Assembly (NCBI RefSeq): GCF_019933235.1
Contig: NZ_CP082945.1
Location: 5,865,501-5,929,500, forward strand
DNA from: Streptomyces angustmyceticus
GTDB lineage: Bacteria; Actinomycetota; Actinomycetes; Streptomycetales; Streptomycetaceae
Length of the DNA stretch: 64,000 bases
Direction of reading: 5' to 3'
Positions 16,894 to 27,139 of the stretch are shown here, one piece after another (the first letter of the stretch is position 1; each line of letters begins with the position of its first letter). The position numbers and the translations under genes are program-made. The notes under the pieces are model-generated. The model saw only the letters and a list, made by a program, of their open reading frames with translations, was not told the DNA's origin and made no database searches.

Positions 16894-17079
16894 GGTACCG
16901 GGCGTCCCCTCCGGCCCCCCACCCACCGGGAATGGGCGAAACGGGACCAGCCACACGGAACTCGCACCAGGTCCACACCGCGAAGCGACCCCGTGCCCGG
17001 CGCAAGCCACACCCCGCCGCTAGAAAGACAGCCCGGCCCGGCCGTAGTCAGGGCGTGGTCGGCCGGGCCGGTGGTGGGT

Positions 17080-17125
17080 TCCCGTGTGGAGGCCCCGGGC
17101 GCGGGAAGGTGGCCTCCACACGGGA
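17080..17125 (-). terminator. terminator downstream of aceE
   Basis: Perfect 15-bp arms (TCCCGTGTGGAGGCC and GGCCTCCACACGGGA) with a 16-base loop, 31 bp past the aceE stop. Confidence 0.85.
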
Positions 17126-17155
17126 GTTGGGGTGCCCCGGGAGGGCGGGCGGCGG

Positions 17156-19828
17156 TCAGAGCCCGTAGCGCTCCCGGGCTTCCTTGACGGCCTCCGGCTT
17201 GACCTCGCCGCGGCGGGCGAGCGCGGCGAGCGCCTGGACGACCACGGACTGCGGGTCGACACCGAAGTGGCGGCGGGCCGCCTCACGGGTGTCGGAGAGG
17301 CCGAAGCCGTCGGTGCCGATGGAGGTCCAGTCCTGCTCGACCCAGGGGGCGATCTGGTCGGGGACCGCGCGCATCCAGTCGCTCACCGCGACGACCGGGC
17401 CGGGGGCGCCGGCCAGGGCACGGGTGACGTACGGGATGCGGTCCTCGCCCTCCAGGCGGGCGGCATCGCACTCCAGGGCGTCGCGGCGCAGCTCCGTCCA
17501 GGACGGCGCCGACCAGACGTCCGCGGCCACGCCCCAGTCGTCGGCCAGCAGCCGCTGTGCCTCCAGGGCCCAGTGGATGGCGGTGCCGGACGCGAGGAGC
17601 TGCAGCTGCGGGCTGTCGGCCTCGGGCCGGGTGCCCTCGTTGAAGCGGTACAGGCCCTTGAGGATGCCCTCTTCGACGCCCTCGGGCATGGCCGGCTGGA
17701 CCTTGGTCTCGTTGTAGACCGTGAGGTAGTAGAAGACGTCCTCGGCGTCCGGGCCGTACATGCGCCGCAGGCCCTCCTTGACGATGACCGCGACCTCGTA
17801 GGCGAAGGCCGGGTCGTAGGAGAGCGCCGCCGGGTTGGTGGAGGCGATCAGGTGCGAGTGGCCGTCGGCGTGCTGGAGGCCCTCGCCGGTCATGGTGGTG
17901 CGGCCGGCGGTGGCGCCGATGACGAAGCCGCGGCCCAACTGGTCGGCGAGCGCCCAGAACTGGTCGGCGGTGCGCTGCCAGCCGAACATCGAGTAGAAGA
18001 TGTAGAAGGGGATCATCGGCTCGCCGTGCGTCGCGTAGGACGTGGCGGCGGCGGTGAAGTCGGCGAGCGAGCCGGCCTCGGTGATGCCCTCGTTGAGGAT
18101 CTGGCCGTCCTTGGCTTCCTTGTACCAAAGGAGCTGGTCACGGTCGACGGGGTCGTACGTGGCGCCCTTGGGGGAGTAGAGGCCGGCGGTCGGGAAGAGG
18201 GACTCCATGCCGAAGGTGCGGGCCTCGTCGGGGACGATCGGGACCCAGCGCTTGCCGGTCTCCTTGTCCCGCATGAGGTCCTTGACCAGGCGGACGAACG
18301 CCATGGTGGTGGCGATCTCCTGGCTGCCGGAGCCCTTCTTCAGGGCGTCGAAGGTCTTGTCGGCGGGCATCGGCAGCGGCTTGGCGGTGACCTTGCGGGC
18401 GGGGGCCGGGCCGTCGAGGGCGGCGCGCCGCTCGCGCAGGTAGACCATCTCGGGGGAGTCGTCGGCCGGGCGCCAGTACGGGACCCGGTCGCCCTCCAGC
18501 GCGCTGTCGGGGATGGGGAGTTCGAGGACGTCACGCATGGTGCGGAACTCCGCCATGGTGAGCTTCTTCATCTGGTGGTTGGCGTTGCGGGACTCGAAGC
18601 CCGTGCCGAGGGTGTAGCCCTTGACGGTCTGCGCCAGGATGACGGTGGGGGCGCCCTTGTGCTCGACGGCGGCCCGGTAGGCGGCGTAGACCTTGCGCGG
18701 CTCGTGGCCGGCGCGGGAGGTCTGGAACAGCTCCAGCAGCGTGGCGTCGGTGAGGCGGCTGGCGAGCGCGCGCAGTGAGTCGTCGGCGCCGAAGAAGTGC
18801 TCGCGCAGGTAGGCGGCGTCGCGGGTGGCGTAGGTCTGGAACTGCGCGTCGGGGGTCTCGCCGAGGCGGCGGATCAGGGCGCCGTCGGTGTCGAGCGCGA
18901 AGATCTCGTCCCAGGCGCGGCCCCACAGCGATTTGACGACGTTCCAGCCGGCCGCGCGGAACTGGGCCTCCAGCTCCTGCACGATCTTGAAGTTGGGGCG
19001 GACCGGGCCGTCGAGGCGCTGCAGGTTGCAGTTGATGACGAAGGTCAGGTTGTCCAGGCCCTCGCGGCCGGCCAGCGCCAGGGCGGCGGTCGACTCGGGC
19101 TCGTCCATCTCGCCGTCGCCCAGGAACGCCCAGACGTGGGAGTTCGCGGTGTCCTTGATGCCGCGGTGCTCCAGGTAGCGGTTGAAGCGCGCCTGGTAGA
19201 TGGCGGAGAGCGGGCCCAGGCCCATGGAGACGGTGGGGAACTCCCACAGCCAGGGCAGCCGCCGCGGGTGCGGGTAGGAGGGCAGGCCCTCGCCGCCGGC
19301 CTCCTGGCGGAAGTGGTCGAGGTGGTCCTCGGTGAGGCGGCCTTCGAGGAAGGCGCGGGCGTAGATGCCGGGGGAGGCGTGGCCCTGGATGTAGAGCTGG
19401 TCGCCGCTGCCGTCGCCCTCCTTGCCGCGGAAGAAGTGCTGGAAGCCGGTCTCGTAGAGCCAGGCCGCCGAGGCGAAGGTGGCGATGTGGCCGCCGAGGC
19501 CGAGGGCGGAGCCGCGGGTGACCATCGCGGCGGCGTTCCAGCGGTTCCAGGCGGTGATCCTGGCCTCCATCGCCTCGTCGCCGGGGAAGGCGGGCTCGGC
19601 GGAGGTCGGGATGGTGTTGACGTAGTCCGTCTCCAGGAGGGACGGCAGGGCGGTGCCTTCGGTGCGCGCGGTGTGCTCCAGGGCGCGGCGCATCAGGTAC
19701 GAGGCGCGATGCGGGCCCGCTGCCTTGGTGACGGCGTCGAGCGACTCGCGCCACTCGGCGGTCTCCTCGGGGTCGAGGTCCGGGAGCTGGTCGAGCTGGC
19801 TGTACGGCAGACGCACGGGTTCGGGCAT
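17156..19828 (-). CDS. aceE: pyruvate dehydrogenase E1, homodimeric (AceE)
   Basis: Thiamine-diphosphate enzyme that decarboxylates pyruvate and acetylates the lipoyl E2; 890 residues, the full homodimeric AceE length. The ThDP motif is GDGEMDEPES with NLTFVINCNLQ downstream; SGSQEIATTMAFVR and the C-terminal GTDGFGLSDTR are family features. The ATG at 19828 (MPEPVRLPYSQ) has AAAGGGG upstream; an open frame further 5' is unconserved. A GntR/FCD gene lies directly upstream on the same strand and a promoter with an overlapping palindrome lies at 19960-19989. In actinobacteria AceE works with a shared E2/E3, here plausibly SucB-type E2 and LpdA. Confidence 0.97.
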   Translation of the reverse strand: MPEPVRLPYSQLDQLPDLDPEETAEWRESLDAVTKAAGPHRASYLMRRALEHTARTEGTALPSLLETDYVNTIPTSAEPAFPGDEAMEARITAWNRWNAAAMVTRGSALGLGGHIATFASAAWLYETGFQHFFRGKEGDGSGDQLYIQGHASPGIYARAFLEGRLTEDHLDHFRQEAGGEGLPSYPHPRRLPWLWEFPTVSMGLGPLSAIYQARFNRYLEHRGIKDTANSHVWAFLGDGEMDEPESTAALALAGREGLDNLTFVINCNLQRLDGPVRPNFKIVQELEAQFRAAGWNVVKSLWGRAWDEIFALDTDGALIRRLGETPDAQFQTYATRDAAYLREHFFGADDSLRALASRLTDATLLELFQTSRAGHEPRKVYAAYRAAVEHKGAPTVILAQTVKGYTLGTGFESRNANHQMKKLTMAEFRTMRDVLELPIPDSALEGDRVPYWRPADDSPEMVYLRERRAALDGPAPARKVTAKPLPMPADKTFDALKKGSGSQEIATTMAFVRLVKDLMRDKETGKRWVPIVPDEARTFGMESLFPTAGLYSPKGATYDPVDRDQLLWYKEAKDGQILNEGITEAGSLADFTAAATSYATHGEPMIPFYIFYSMFGWQRTADQFWALADQLGRGFVIGATAGRTTMTGEGLQHADGHSHLIASTNPAALSYDPAFAYEVAVIVKEGLRRMYGPDAEDVFYYLTVYNETKVQPAMPEGVEEGILKGLYRFNEGTRPEADSPQLQLLASGTAIHWALEAQRLLADDWGVAADVWSAPSWTELRRDALECDAARLEGEDRIPYVTRALAGAPGPVVAVSDWMRAVPDQIAPWVEQDWTSIGTDGFGLSDTREAARRHFGVDPQSVVVQALAALARRGEVKPEAVKEARERYGL

Positions 19829-19959
19829 GGGTGGCCCCTTTCCGGACGGGGGTAGCTCGGGGGTGCCGTCGTGATGGGGCCGCGTCCTCAGGGTGGACGG
19901 CGGCCGCGACGGCACCCCCTACGAGTTCGGCAGGCAGGGTTGTCGCGCCCCGTCGGAAG

Positions 19960-19989
19960 ACGATACGCCTCTGATCGATGATCGATCAA
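19960..19989 (-). promoter_or_regulatory. aceE promoter with overlapping palindromic operator
   Basis: On the minus strand, TTGATC (19984-19989) is separated by 18 bp from TATCGT (19960-19965), a reasonable housekeeping promoter giving a leader of ~125 nt before aceE. A perfect 17-bp palindrome, TGATCGATGATCGATCA (19972-19988), covers the -35 element and spacer, an ideal place for a repressor. The adjacent GntR/FCD regulator is the obvious candidate. Confidence 0.6.
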
Positions 19990-20074
19990 CGATCGGGAGG
20001 GGAATCACCGCAGGTCGGCACGGGGTGCCGCATTTGCGGGCACGGCGTGCCAGAGGTGAGGAGGGCGTACGGCC

Positions 20075-20188
20075 GTCGGGAAGGGGCCGGACACCTGGTC
20101 CGGAAGGGGCGGAAACGCGGTCCGGGAGGGGCCGGAAGCGCGGTCCGGAAGGGGCCGTTCACCCCGTCGGGAACGGCCGCTCACCCTC
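20075..20188. repeat. 23-bp tandem repeat, five degenerate units
   Basis: Units begin at 20075, 20098, 20120, 20143 and 20166, each starting GTC(C/G)GG and containing AAGGGGCCG or a variant. The array lies between the GntR stop and the aceE promoter. It has no long open coding potential of its own. Confidence 0.75.
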
Positions 20189-20200
20189 CCGGAGGCCGGG

Positions 20201-20824
20201 TCAGACGCGCGGCGCGCAGCTCAGCACGTGCGACTTGAGCAGGGCGCCGATCTTCGGGTCGCGGCGCCGGAACGCGTCCACGATCTCCTGGTGGTCCTGG
20301 GCGTGCGACCGCGGCTCCGGGCTGAACCAGCGGATCGACAGCGTCGTCCAGACCTCGATGCCCAGCGACTCCCAGGTGTGCAGCAGCACGGCGTTCCCGG
20401 CGGCCCGGACGACCTCCCGGTGGAAGGCCACCGTGTGCCGCACCTGCGCCTCCCCGTCACCGGCCAGGTCCGCCTCGCGCAGCGCCGCCACCTCGCGCTC
20501 CAGCGCCACGGTGTCCTCGGCCAGCCGCCCGGCGGCGAGTTCGGCGGCCACCTGCTCCAGGCCGGCCCGCACCGGGTAGCTCTCCTTGAGGTCGTCCGCG
20601 GTCAGGTTCCGCACCCGTACGCCCTTGTTCGGCGCCGACTCGATCAGCTGCAGCGACTCCAGCTCCCGCAGCGCCTCCCGCACGGGCGTCTGGCTGACCT
20701 CCAGCTCCACCGCGATCCGCCGCTCCACGATCCGCTCGCCCGGCTGCCAGCGGCCGCTGACGATCCCCTCGAGGATGTGCTCGCGGATCTGCTCGCGCAG
20801 CGAATGGACGACGGGCGGGGTCAT
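20201..20824 (-). CDS. GntR family regulator with FCD domain
   Basis: A 207-residue FadR-type repressor. The N-terminal winged helix has REQIREHILEGIVSGRWQPG, LEVSQTPVREALRELESL and NKGVRVR; the FCD effector domain (residues ~75-205) has the His/Asp metal-site pattern (FHREVV ... HQEIVDAF). The ATG at 20824 has AAGGAG seven bases upstream. It lies between sucB and aceE on the same strand; the palindrome in the aceE promoter fits a GntR dimer. PdhR-like control by pyruvate is an attractive but unproven idea. Confidence 0.92.
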   Translation of the reverse strand: MTPPVVHSLREQIREHILEGIVSGRWQPGERIVERRIAVELEVSQTPVREALRELESLQLIESAPNKGVRVRNLTADDLKESYPVRAGLEQVAAELAAGRLAEDTVALEREVAALREADLAGDGEAQVRHTVAFHREVVRAAGNAVLLHTWESLGIEVWTTLSIRWFSPEPRSHAQDHQEIVDAFRRRDPKIGALLKSHVLSCAPRV

Positions 20825-20918
20825 GAGGTGCTCCTTCAGAGCGCGTGGTGACGAGGGGGCCATTATCGGGGACGGCCACGAGGCCCGGGCAAAGATGCGC
20901 AGGGTGCGCAAAAGGGCC

Positions 20919-20944
20919 GGCCCCGGCTCGTTCGAACCGGGGCC
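20919..20944 (-). terminator. terminator downstream of sucB
   Basis: GGCCCCGG and CCGGGGCC arms enclose a ten-base loop, followed on the minus strand by GGCCCTTTT, a near-canonical intrinsic terminator 37 bp past the sucB stop. Confidence 0.85.
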
Positions 20945-20980
20945 GACCCCTGTGGCACACCTATGGTGCGACTGCCGGAC

Positions 20981-22714
20981 TCAGAGACCGATCTCGGTCT
21001 CGAACTCGGCGGCCTCCAGGATCTGCTTGACCGTGGTCAGGTAGCGGGCGGCGTCCGCGCCGTCCACCAGACGGTGGTCGTAGGAGAGCGCCAGGTACGT
21101 CATGTCGCGCACCGCGATGGTCTCGCCGAGGTCCGGGTGGTTGATGACCACCGGGCGCTTGACGGTCGCACCGATGCCCAGGATGCCGACCTGGTTCGGG
21201 GGCACGATGACGGTGTCGAACAGGGCGCCGCGCGAACCGGTGTTGCTGATGGTGAAGGTCGCACCGGACAGCTCGTCCGGCGTGATCTTGTTCGCGCGGA
21301 CCTTGCCCGCCAGGTCCGCCGTCTTGCGGGCGATACCGGCGATGTTGAGGTCACCGGCGTCCTTGATGACCGGGGTCATCAGGCCCTTCTCCGCGTCCAC
21401 CGCGATACCGACGTTCTCGGTGTCGAAGTAGGTGATCGTGCCCTCGTCCTCGTTGATCCGGGCGTTGACGACCGGGTGGGCCTTCAGCGCCTGGACCGCG
21501 GCCTTGACGAAGAACGGCATCGGGGAGAGCTTGACGCCCTCACGCTGCGCGAACCCGTCCTTGGCCTTGTTGCGCATCCGCATGATCGCGGTGATGTCCA
21601 CCTCGACCACGGAGGTCAGCTGCGCCTGGCCGTGCAGGGCCTTCATCATGTTGTCGCCGATGACCTTGCGCATCCGCGGCATCTTGACGGTCTGGCCGCG
21701 CAGCGGGGACGCCTCGATGACCGGGGACTTGGCAGCGGCGGCCGGGGCGGCGGCCGGAGCCGGCGCGGCGGCCTTGGCGGCCTCGGCGGCGGCGATGACG
21801 TCCTGCTTGCGGATGCGGCCACCGACGCCGGTGCCCTTGACCGTGGACAGGTCCACGCCGTTCTCCGCGGCGAGCTTGCGCACCAGCGGGGTGACGTAGG
21901 CACCCTCGCCCTCACCGGCGGCCGGAGCCGGAGCGGCAGCGACCGGCTGGGGGGCCGGAGCGGCCGGGGCCGGGGCGGGAGCGGCCGGAGCCGGAGCGGG
22001 CGCCGGGGCAGCGGCGGCGGGCGCCGGAGCCGGAGCCGGGGCGGGCTCCGGAGCGGCGGCCGGGGCCGGAGCGGCCGGAGCCGGGGCGGCGGCGCCCTGA
22101 CTGGCAGAACCGATGACGGCGAGCTTGGCGCCGACCTCGGCGGTCTCGTCCTCACCGACGACGATCTCCAGCAGGGTGCCGGACGCCGGGGCGGGGATCT
22201 CGGTGTCCACCTTGTCGGTGGAGACCTCCAGCAGCGGCTCGTCGGCCTGGACCTCCTCGCCGACCTCCTTCAGCCAGCGGGTGACGGTGCCCTCGGTGAC
22301 GCTCTCGCCGAGCGCGGGGAGGACGACGTCCGTGCCCTCGGCGCCACCCGCGGGGGCGGCGGCGGGGGCGGGGGCCTCGGCGGCCGGGGCCGGCTCGGGC
22401 TGCGGCTCGGCCGCGGGAGCCTCGGCGGCGGGGGCCTCGGCCGCGGCCGGGGCCGCCTCGGCCGCGGGCGCACCGCTGCCGTCGTCGATGAGGGCCAGCT
22501 CGGCGCCGACCTCCACGGTCTCGTCCTCGGCCACCTTGATGGCGGACAGGACGCCGGCCGCCGGGGCCGGGATCTCGGTGTCGACCTTGTCGGTCGACAC
22601 CTCGAGCAGCGGCTCGTCGGCCTCGACGCGCTCACCCTCGGCCTTGAGCCAGCGAGTGACGGTGCCCTCGGTGACGCTCTCGCCGAGCGCCGGCAGGGTT
22701 ACGGAAACCGCCAT
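20981..22714 (-). CDS. sucB: 2-oxo acid dehydrogenase E2, dihydrolipoyl acyltransferase (SucB)
   Basis: 577 residues with two nearly identical N-terminal lipoyl domains (lipoyl Lys43 and Lys168 in STDKVDTEIPAP), long Ala/Pro linkers (~80-125 and ~205-270), a peripheral subunit-binding domain (~273-313, TPLVRKLAAENGVDL, GGRIRKQDV) and the acyltransferase core ending with the catalytic SYDHRLVDG (His547). It carries acyl groups from E1 to CoA, then is reoxidised by LpdA encoded immediately upstream. The ATG at 22714 follows AAGGAG by 11 bases. Annotated SucB in streptomycetes; it may serve both pyruvate and 2-oxoglutarate complexes, as in other actinobacteria. Confidence 0.95.
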   Translation of the reverse strand: MAVSVTLPALGESVTEGTVTRWLKAEGERVEADEPLLEVSTDKVDTEIPAPAAGVLSAIKVAEDETVEVGAELALIDDGSGAPAAEAAPAAAEAPAAEAPAAEPQPEPAPAAEAPAPAAAPAGGAEGTDVVLPALGESVTEGTVTRWLKEVGEEVQADEPLLEVSTDKVDTEIPAPASGTLLEIVVGEDETAEVGAKLAVIGSASQGAAAPAPAAPAPAAAPEPAPAPAPAPAAAAPAPAPAPAAPAPAPAAPAPQPVAAAPAPAAGEGEGAYVTPLVRKLAAENGVDLSTVKGTGVGGRIRKQDVIAAAEAAKAAAPAPAAAPAAAAKSPVIEASPLRGQTVKMPRMRKVIGDNMMKALHGQAQLTSVVEVDITAIMRMRNKAKDGFAQREGVKLSPMPFFVKAAVQALKAHPVVNARINEDEGTITYFDTENVGIAVDAEKGLMTPVIKDAGDLNIAGIARKTADLAGKVRANKITPDELSGATFTISNTGSRGALFDTVIVPPNQVGILGIGATVKRPVVINHPDLGETIAVRDMTYLALSYDHRLVDGADAARYLTTVKQILEAAEFETEIGL

Positions 22715-22770
22715 GGTTTCAGTTGCTCCTTACAAGTGTGGTGCGGATGTGGTCGCGCCCGGGACTGGGG

Positions 22771-24159
22771 TCAGTCGTGGGAGTGGAGAGGCTTGCCGGC
22801 CAGGGCCAGGTGGGCCTCGCCGAGGGCCTCGTTCTGCGTCGGGTGCGCGTGGATGAGCTGCGCAACCTCGGCCGGCAGGGCCTCCCAGTTGTAGACCAGC
22901 TGGGCCTCACCGACCTGCTCGCCCATACGGTCACCGACCATGTGGACGCCGACCACGGCACCGTCCTTGACCTGGACGAGCTTGATCTCGCCCGTGGTCT
23001 TGAGGATCTTGCTCTTGCCGTTGCCCGCGAGGTTGTACTTGAGAGCGACGACCTTGTCGGCGCCGTACAGCTCCTTGGCCTTGGCCTCGGTGATGCCCAC
23101 CGAAGCGACCTCGGGGTGGCAGTACGTGACGCGCGGAACGCCGTCGTAGTCGATCGGCACGGTCTTCTGACCGGCCAGCCGCTCCGCCACCAGCATGCCC
23201 TCGGCGAAGCCGACGTGCGCGAGCTGGAGGGTGGGAACGAGGTCACCGACGGCCGAGATGGTCGGCACGTTGGTCTGCATGTACTCGTCGACGAGGACGT
23301 AGCCGCGGTCCATCGCGACGCCCTGCTCCTCGTAGCCCAGGCCCGCCGAGACCGGCCCGCGGCCGATCGCGACCAGCAGCACCTCGGCCTCGAAGGTCTT
23401 GCCGTCGGCGAGGGTGACCTTCACGCCGTCGGAGGTGTACTCGGCCTTGTCGAAGAAGGTGCCGAGGTTGAACTTGATGCCGCGCTTGCGGAAGGCCCGC
23501 TCCAGCAGCTTCGAGCTGTTCTCGTCCTCGACCGGGACGAGGTGCTTGAGGCCCTCGACGATGGTCACGTCGGTGCCGAAGGACTTCCACGCGGAGGCGA
23601 ACTCGACGCCGATGACGCCGCCGCCCAGCACGATCGCGGACTTCGGCACGCGGTCCAGCGTGAGCGCGTGGTCCGAGGAGATGATGCGGTCGCCGTCGAT
23701 CTCCAGGCCCGGCAGCGACTTCGGCACGGAGCCGGTCGCCAGCAGGACGTGGCGGCCCTGGACACGCTGGCCGTTCACGTCGACGGAGGTCGGGGAGGAC
23801 AGCCGGCCCTCGCCCTCGATGTAGGTCACCTTGCGGGAGGCGATCAGGCCCTGCAGACCCTTGTACAGGCCCGAGATGACCTCGTCCTTGTACTTGTGGA
23901 CCGCCTTGATGTCGATGCCCTCGAAGGTGGCCTTGACACCGAACTGCTCGCTCTCGCGAGCCTGGTCGGCGATCTCACCGGCGTGCAGCAGAGCCTTGGT
24001 GGGGATGCAGCCGTTGTGCAGGCAGGTGCCGCCGACCTTGCCCTTCTCGATCAGGGCGACGTCCAGGCCCAGCTGCGCCCCGCGCAGGGCAGCGGCGTAA
24101 CCACCGCTACCGCCTCCGAGGATCACTAGGTCGAAAACGGTGCTGGCGTCGTTCGCCAC
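22771..24159 (-). CDS. lpdA: dihydrolipoyl dehydrogenase (E3)
   Basis: 462-residue FAD disulfide oxidoreductase that reoxidises dihydrolipoyl E2 with NAD+. FAD motif LVILGGGSGGYAAALRGAQL, redox pair in GGTCLHNGCIPTK, NAD motif IVLGGGVIGVEFAS, second FAD motif ISAVGDLV, and the interface His-Glu pair in HAHPTQNE. The GTG at 24159 (VANDASTVF) has GGAGG seven bases upstream. It precedes sucB by 56 bp on the same strand and both are probably one operon. Confidence 0.97.
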   Translation of the reverse strand: MANDASTVFDLVILGGGSGGYAAALRGAQLGLDVALIEKGKVGGTCLHNGCIPTKALLHAGEIADQARESEQFGVKATFEGIDIKAVHKYKDEVISGLYKGLQGLIASRKVTYIEGEGRLSSPTSVDVNGQRVQGRHVLLATGSVPKSLPGLEIDGDRIISSDHALTLDRVPKSAIVLGGGVIGVEFASAWKSFGTDVTIVEGLKHLVPVEDENSSKLLERAFRKRGIKFNLGTFFDKAEYTSDGVKVTLADGKTFEAEVLLVAIGRGPVSAGLGYEEQGVAMDRGYVLVDEYMQTNVPTISAVGDLVPTLQLAHVGFAEGMLVAERLAGQKTVPIDYDGVPRVTYCHPEVASVGITEAKAKELYGADKVVALKYNLAGNGKSKILKTTGEIKLVQVKDGAVVGVHMVGDRMGEQVGEAQLVYNWEALPAEVAQLIHAHPTQNEALGEAHLALAGKPLHSHD

Positions 24160-24408
24160 GTCACGTCCTCCATGCATGGGTACGCCGGAGCCGGTCTCCG
24201 ATGACCGGGCGGCGGCTGTGGTTCGGCCGCTTTTACTTCGGCCCTGGGTAAGGGGGGCCCTGTCCTGCCGAGAACCCATCTTCGCACTTGTTCCGTGAAG
24301 CCGGGACGGCGGGCCGGGCTCGGGGCGGACGATCAGCCCGCCCGTAGGGGTTACCGGCGCGTACCGGCGTGCGGATTTCGTCGAGGGCGAACACCGGGCG
24401 CGCACGCG

Positions 24409-24443
24409 CCGACGGCCCCGGGCGGTATGCCCGGGGCCGTCGG
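24409..24443 (-). terminator. terminator downstream of pepA
   Basis: A 15-bp perfect stem (CGACGGCCCCGGGC with its complement, plus one outer pair) around the loop GGTAT, 41 bp past the pepA stop. The rest of the gene-free stretch 24160-24484 holds only the lpdA upstream region, in which I see no convincing promoter. Confidence 0.85.
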
Positions 24444-24484
24444 GATGTGACCGGCAAGAGGGAGGAAGCTCCCCGGGTTGACCG

Positions 24485-26020
<1,536 letters not shown>

Positions 26021-26219
26021 GGTGATGAAAGTCCTGTTCCGTCCGGGGAATCCGTCTGCGCACAGGGCGCTGCTCCGGCTGAGCCTACGCTCGGCGGCGC
26101 CACAAGGCCCGTCCGATACCACACCGGCACATAACGGGGCCCCGGCAGTTGTCCGCGTACGAAGTGAACTCCCTTGGTGGGAAAGCGAGTTGGGGTGAAC
26201 CCCGGTGGTGGGGCGGGGG

Positions 26220-27014
26220 CTACCCGAGAGACAGCGCCACCAGCGCCGTGAGCCCCGCGCTCTCCGCGAGCGCCCCGAACACATCGCCGGTCACCCCGCC
26301 GAACCGCCGCCGGCAGTGCCGCAGCAGCATCTCGCCCAGCCCGAGGCCGAGCAGCGCCGCGAGCCCGGCGTGCAGCGCGCCGTACGCCCCGAACGCGGCG
26401 CCGGCCGCCGCGCATCCGGCCGCCACCACCCCCGCGCACAGCAGCGCCGCCCGCACCGGGACGGCGCCCGCGACCGCCGCGCCGAGCCCCTCGGGACGGG
26501 CGGCCGGCACCCCCGCGCGGGAGGCGAGGGTCAGGGCGCCGCGCGCCACGGTCGCCGCGACGACCGCCGCGACCGCGCCGCGCGCCCAGCCGTCCGCGTA
26601 CAGCGCGTCCAGCGCCGCCACCTGGGCCAGCAGGGCGAACAGCAGCGTGACGACGCCGAACGGGCCGATGTCGGACTGCTTCATGATGCGCAGCGCCTCC
26701 TCGGCGGGCTTGCCGCTGCCCAGGCCGTCGGCGGTGTCGGCGAGCCCGTCCAGATGCAGCCCGCGGGTGAGCACGGCCGGTACGGCGGCGGTGGCGACGG
26801 CGGCGAGCAGCGGACCGCCGCCGAGCAGCAGCAGCGCCGCGCCGAGCGCGGCCGCGCACAGCCCGACGACCAGTCCGGCCAGCGGTGCGCAGAGCATGCC
26901 GCCGCGCGCCGCCTCCCCGTCCCAGCGGGTCAGGCGCACCGGCAGCACGGTCAGCGTCCCGAACGCGAAGCGCAGGGCGTCGGAGGGGGCCGGGGGAGCG
27001 GGGGTGTCGGTCAC
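26220..27014 (-). CDS. cobS: adenosylcobinamide-GDP ribazoletransferase (CobS)
   Basis: Membrane enzyme joining adenosylcobinamide-GDP and alpha-ribazole, the last step of cobalamin assembly; 264 residues with several Ala/Leu-rich membrane helices. The diagnostic acidic motif LHLDGLADTADGL and MKQSDIGPFGV are present, and the C-terminus has RRRFGGVTGDVFGA. The GTG at 27014 is the family start; its ribosome site is weak. Partner genes cobT and cobU lie 3.5-6.7 kb upstream on the same strand, with three membrane-protein genes between. Confidence 0.95.
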   Translation of the reverse strand: MTDTPAPPAPSDALRFAFGTLTVLPVRLTRWDGEAARGGMLCAPLAGLVVGLCAAALGAALLLLGGGPLLAAVATAAVPAVLTRGLHLDGLADTADGLGSGKPAEEALRIMKQSDIGPFGVVTLLFALLAQVAALDALYADGWARGAVAAVVAATVARGALTLASRAGVPAARPEGLGAAVAGAVPVRAALLCAGVVAAGCAAAGAAFGAYGALHAGLAALLGLGLGEMLLRHCRRRFGGVTGDVFGALAESAGLTALVALSLG

Positions 27015-27139
27015 CGCGGCAGGCTATCCGGGCGCCCGCCACGATCCGCCGGCGGTCCGGACCGTCGCCCGACGAACCGGGCCCCGGGGTGGTGAAGTGT
27101 CCCTACCCGACAGATCCCGACAGATGGGGAGCGCGTGGG

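Noticed and set aside
19953..20000. Repeated GATCGAT motifs as a replication or DnaA-type site
   Set aside because: There is no TTATCCACA-like box and no dnaA or gyrase neighbour; the motif is better explained as an operator in the aceE promoter.
20963..22894. A 643-codon Gly/Arg-rich plus-strand frame
   Set aside because: It is the antisense of sucB; its repetitive composition mirrors the Ala/Pro linkers of SucB.
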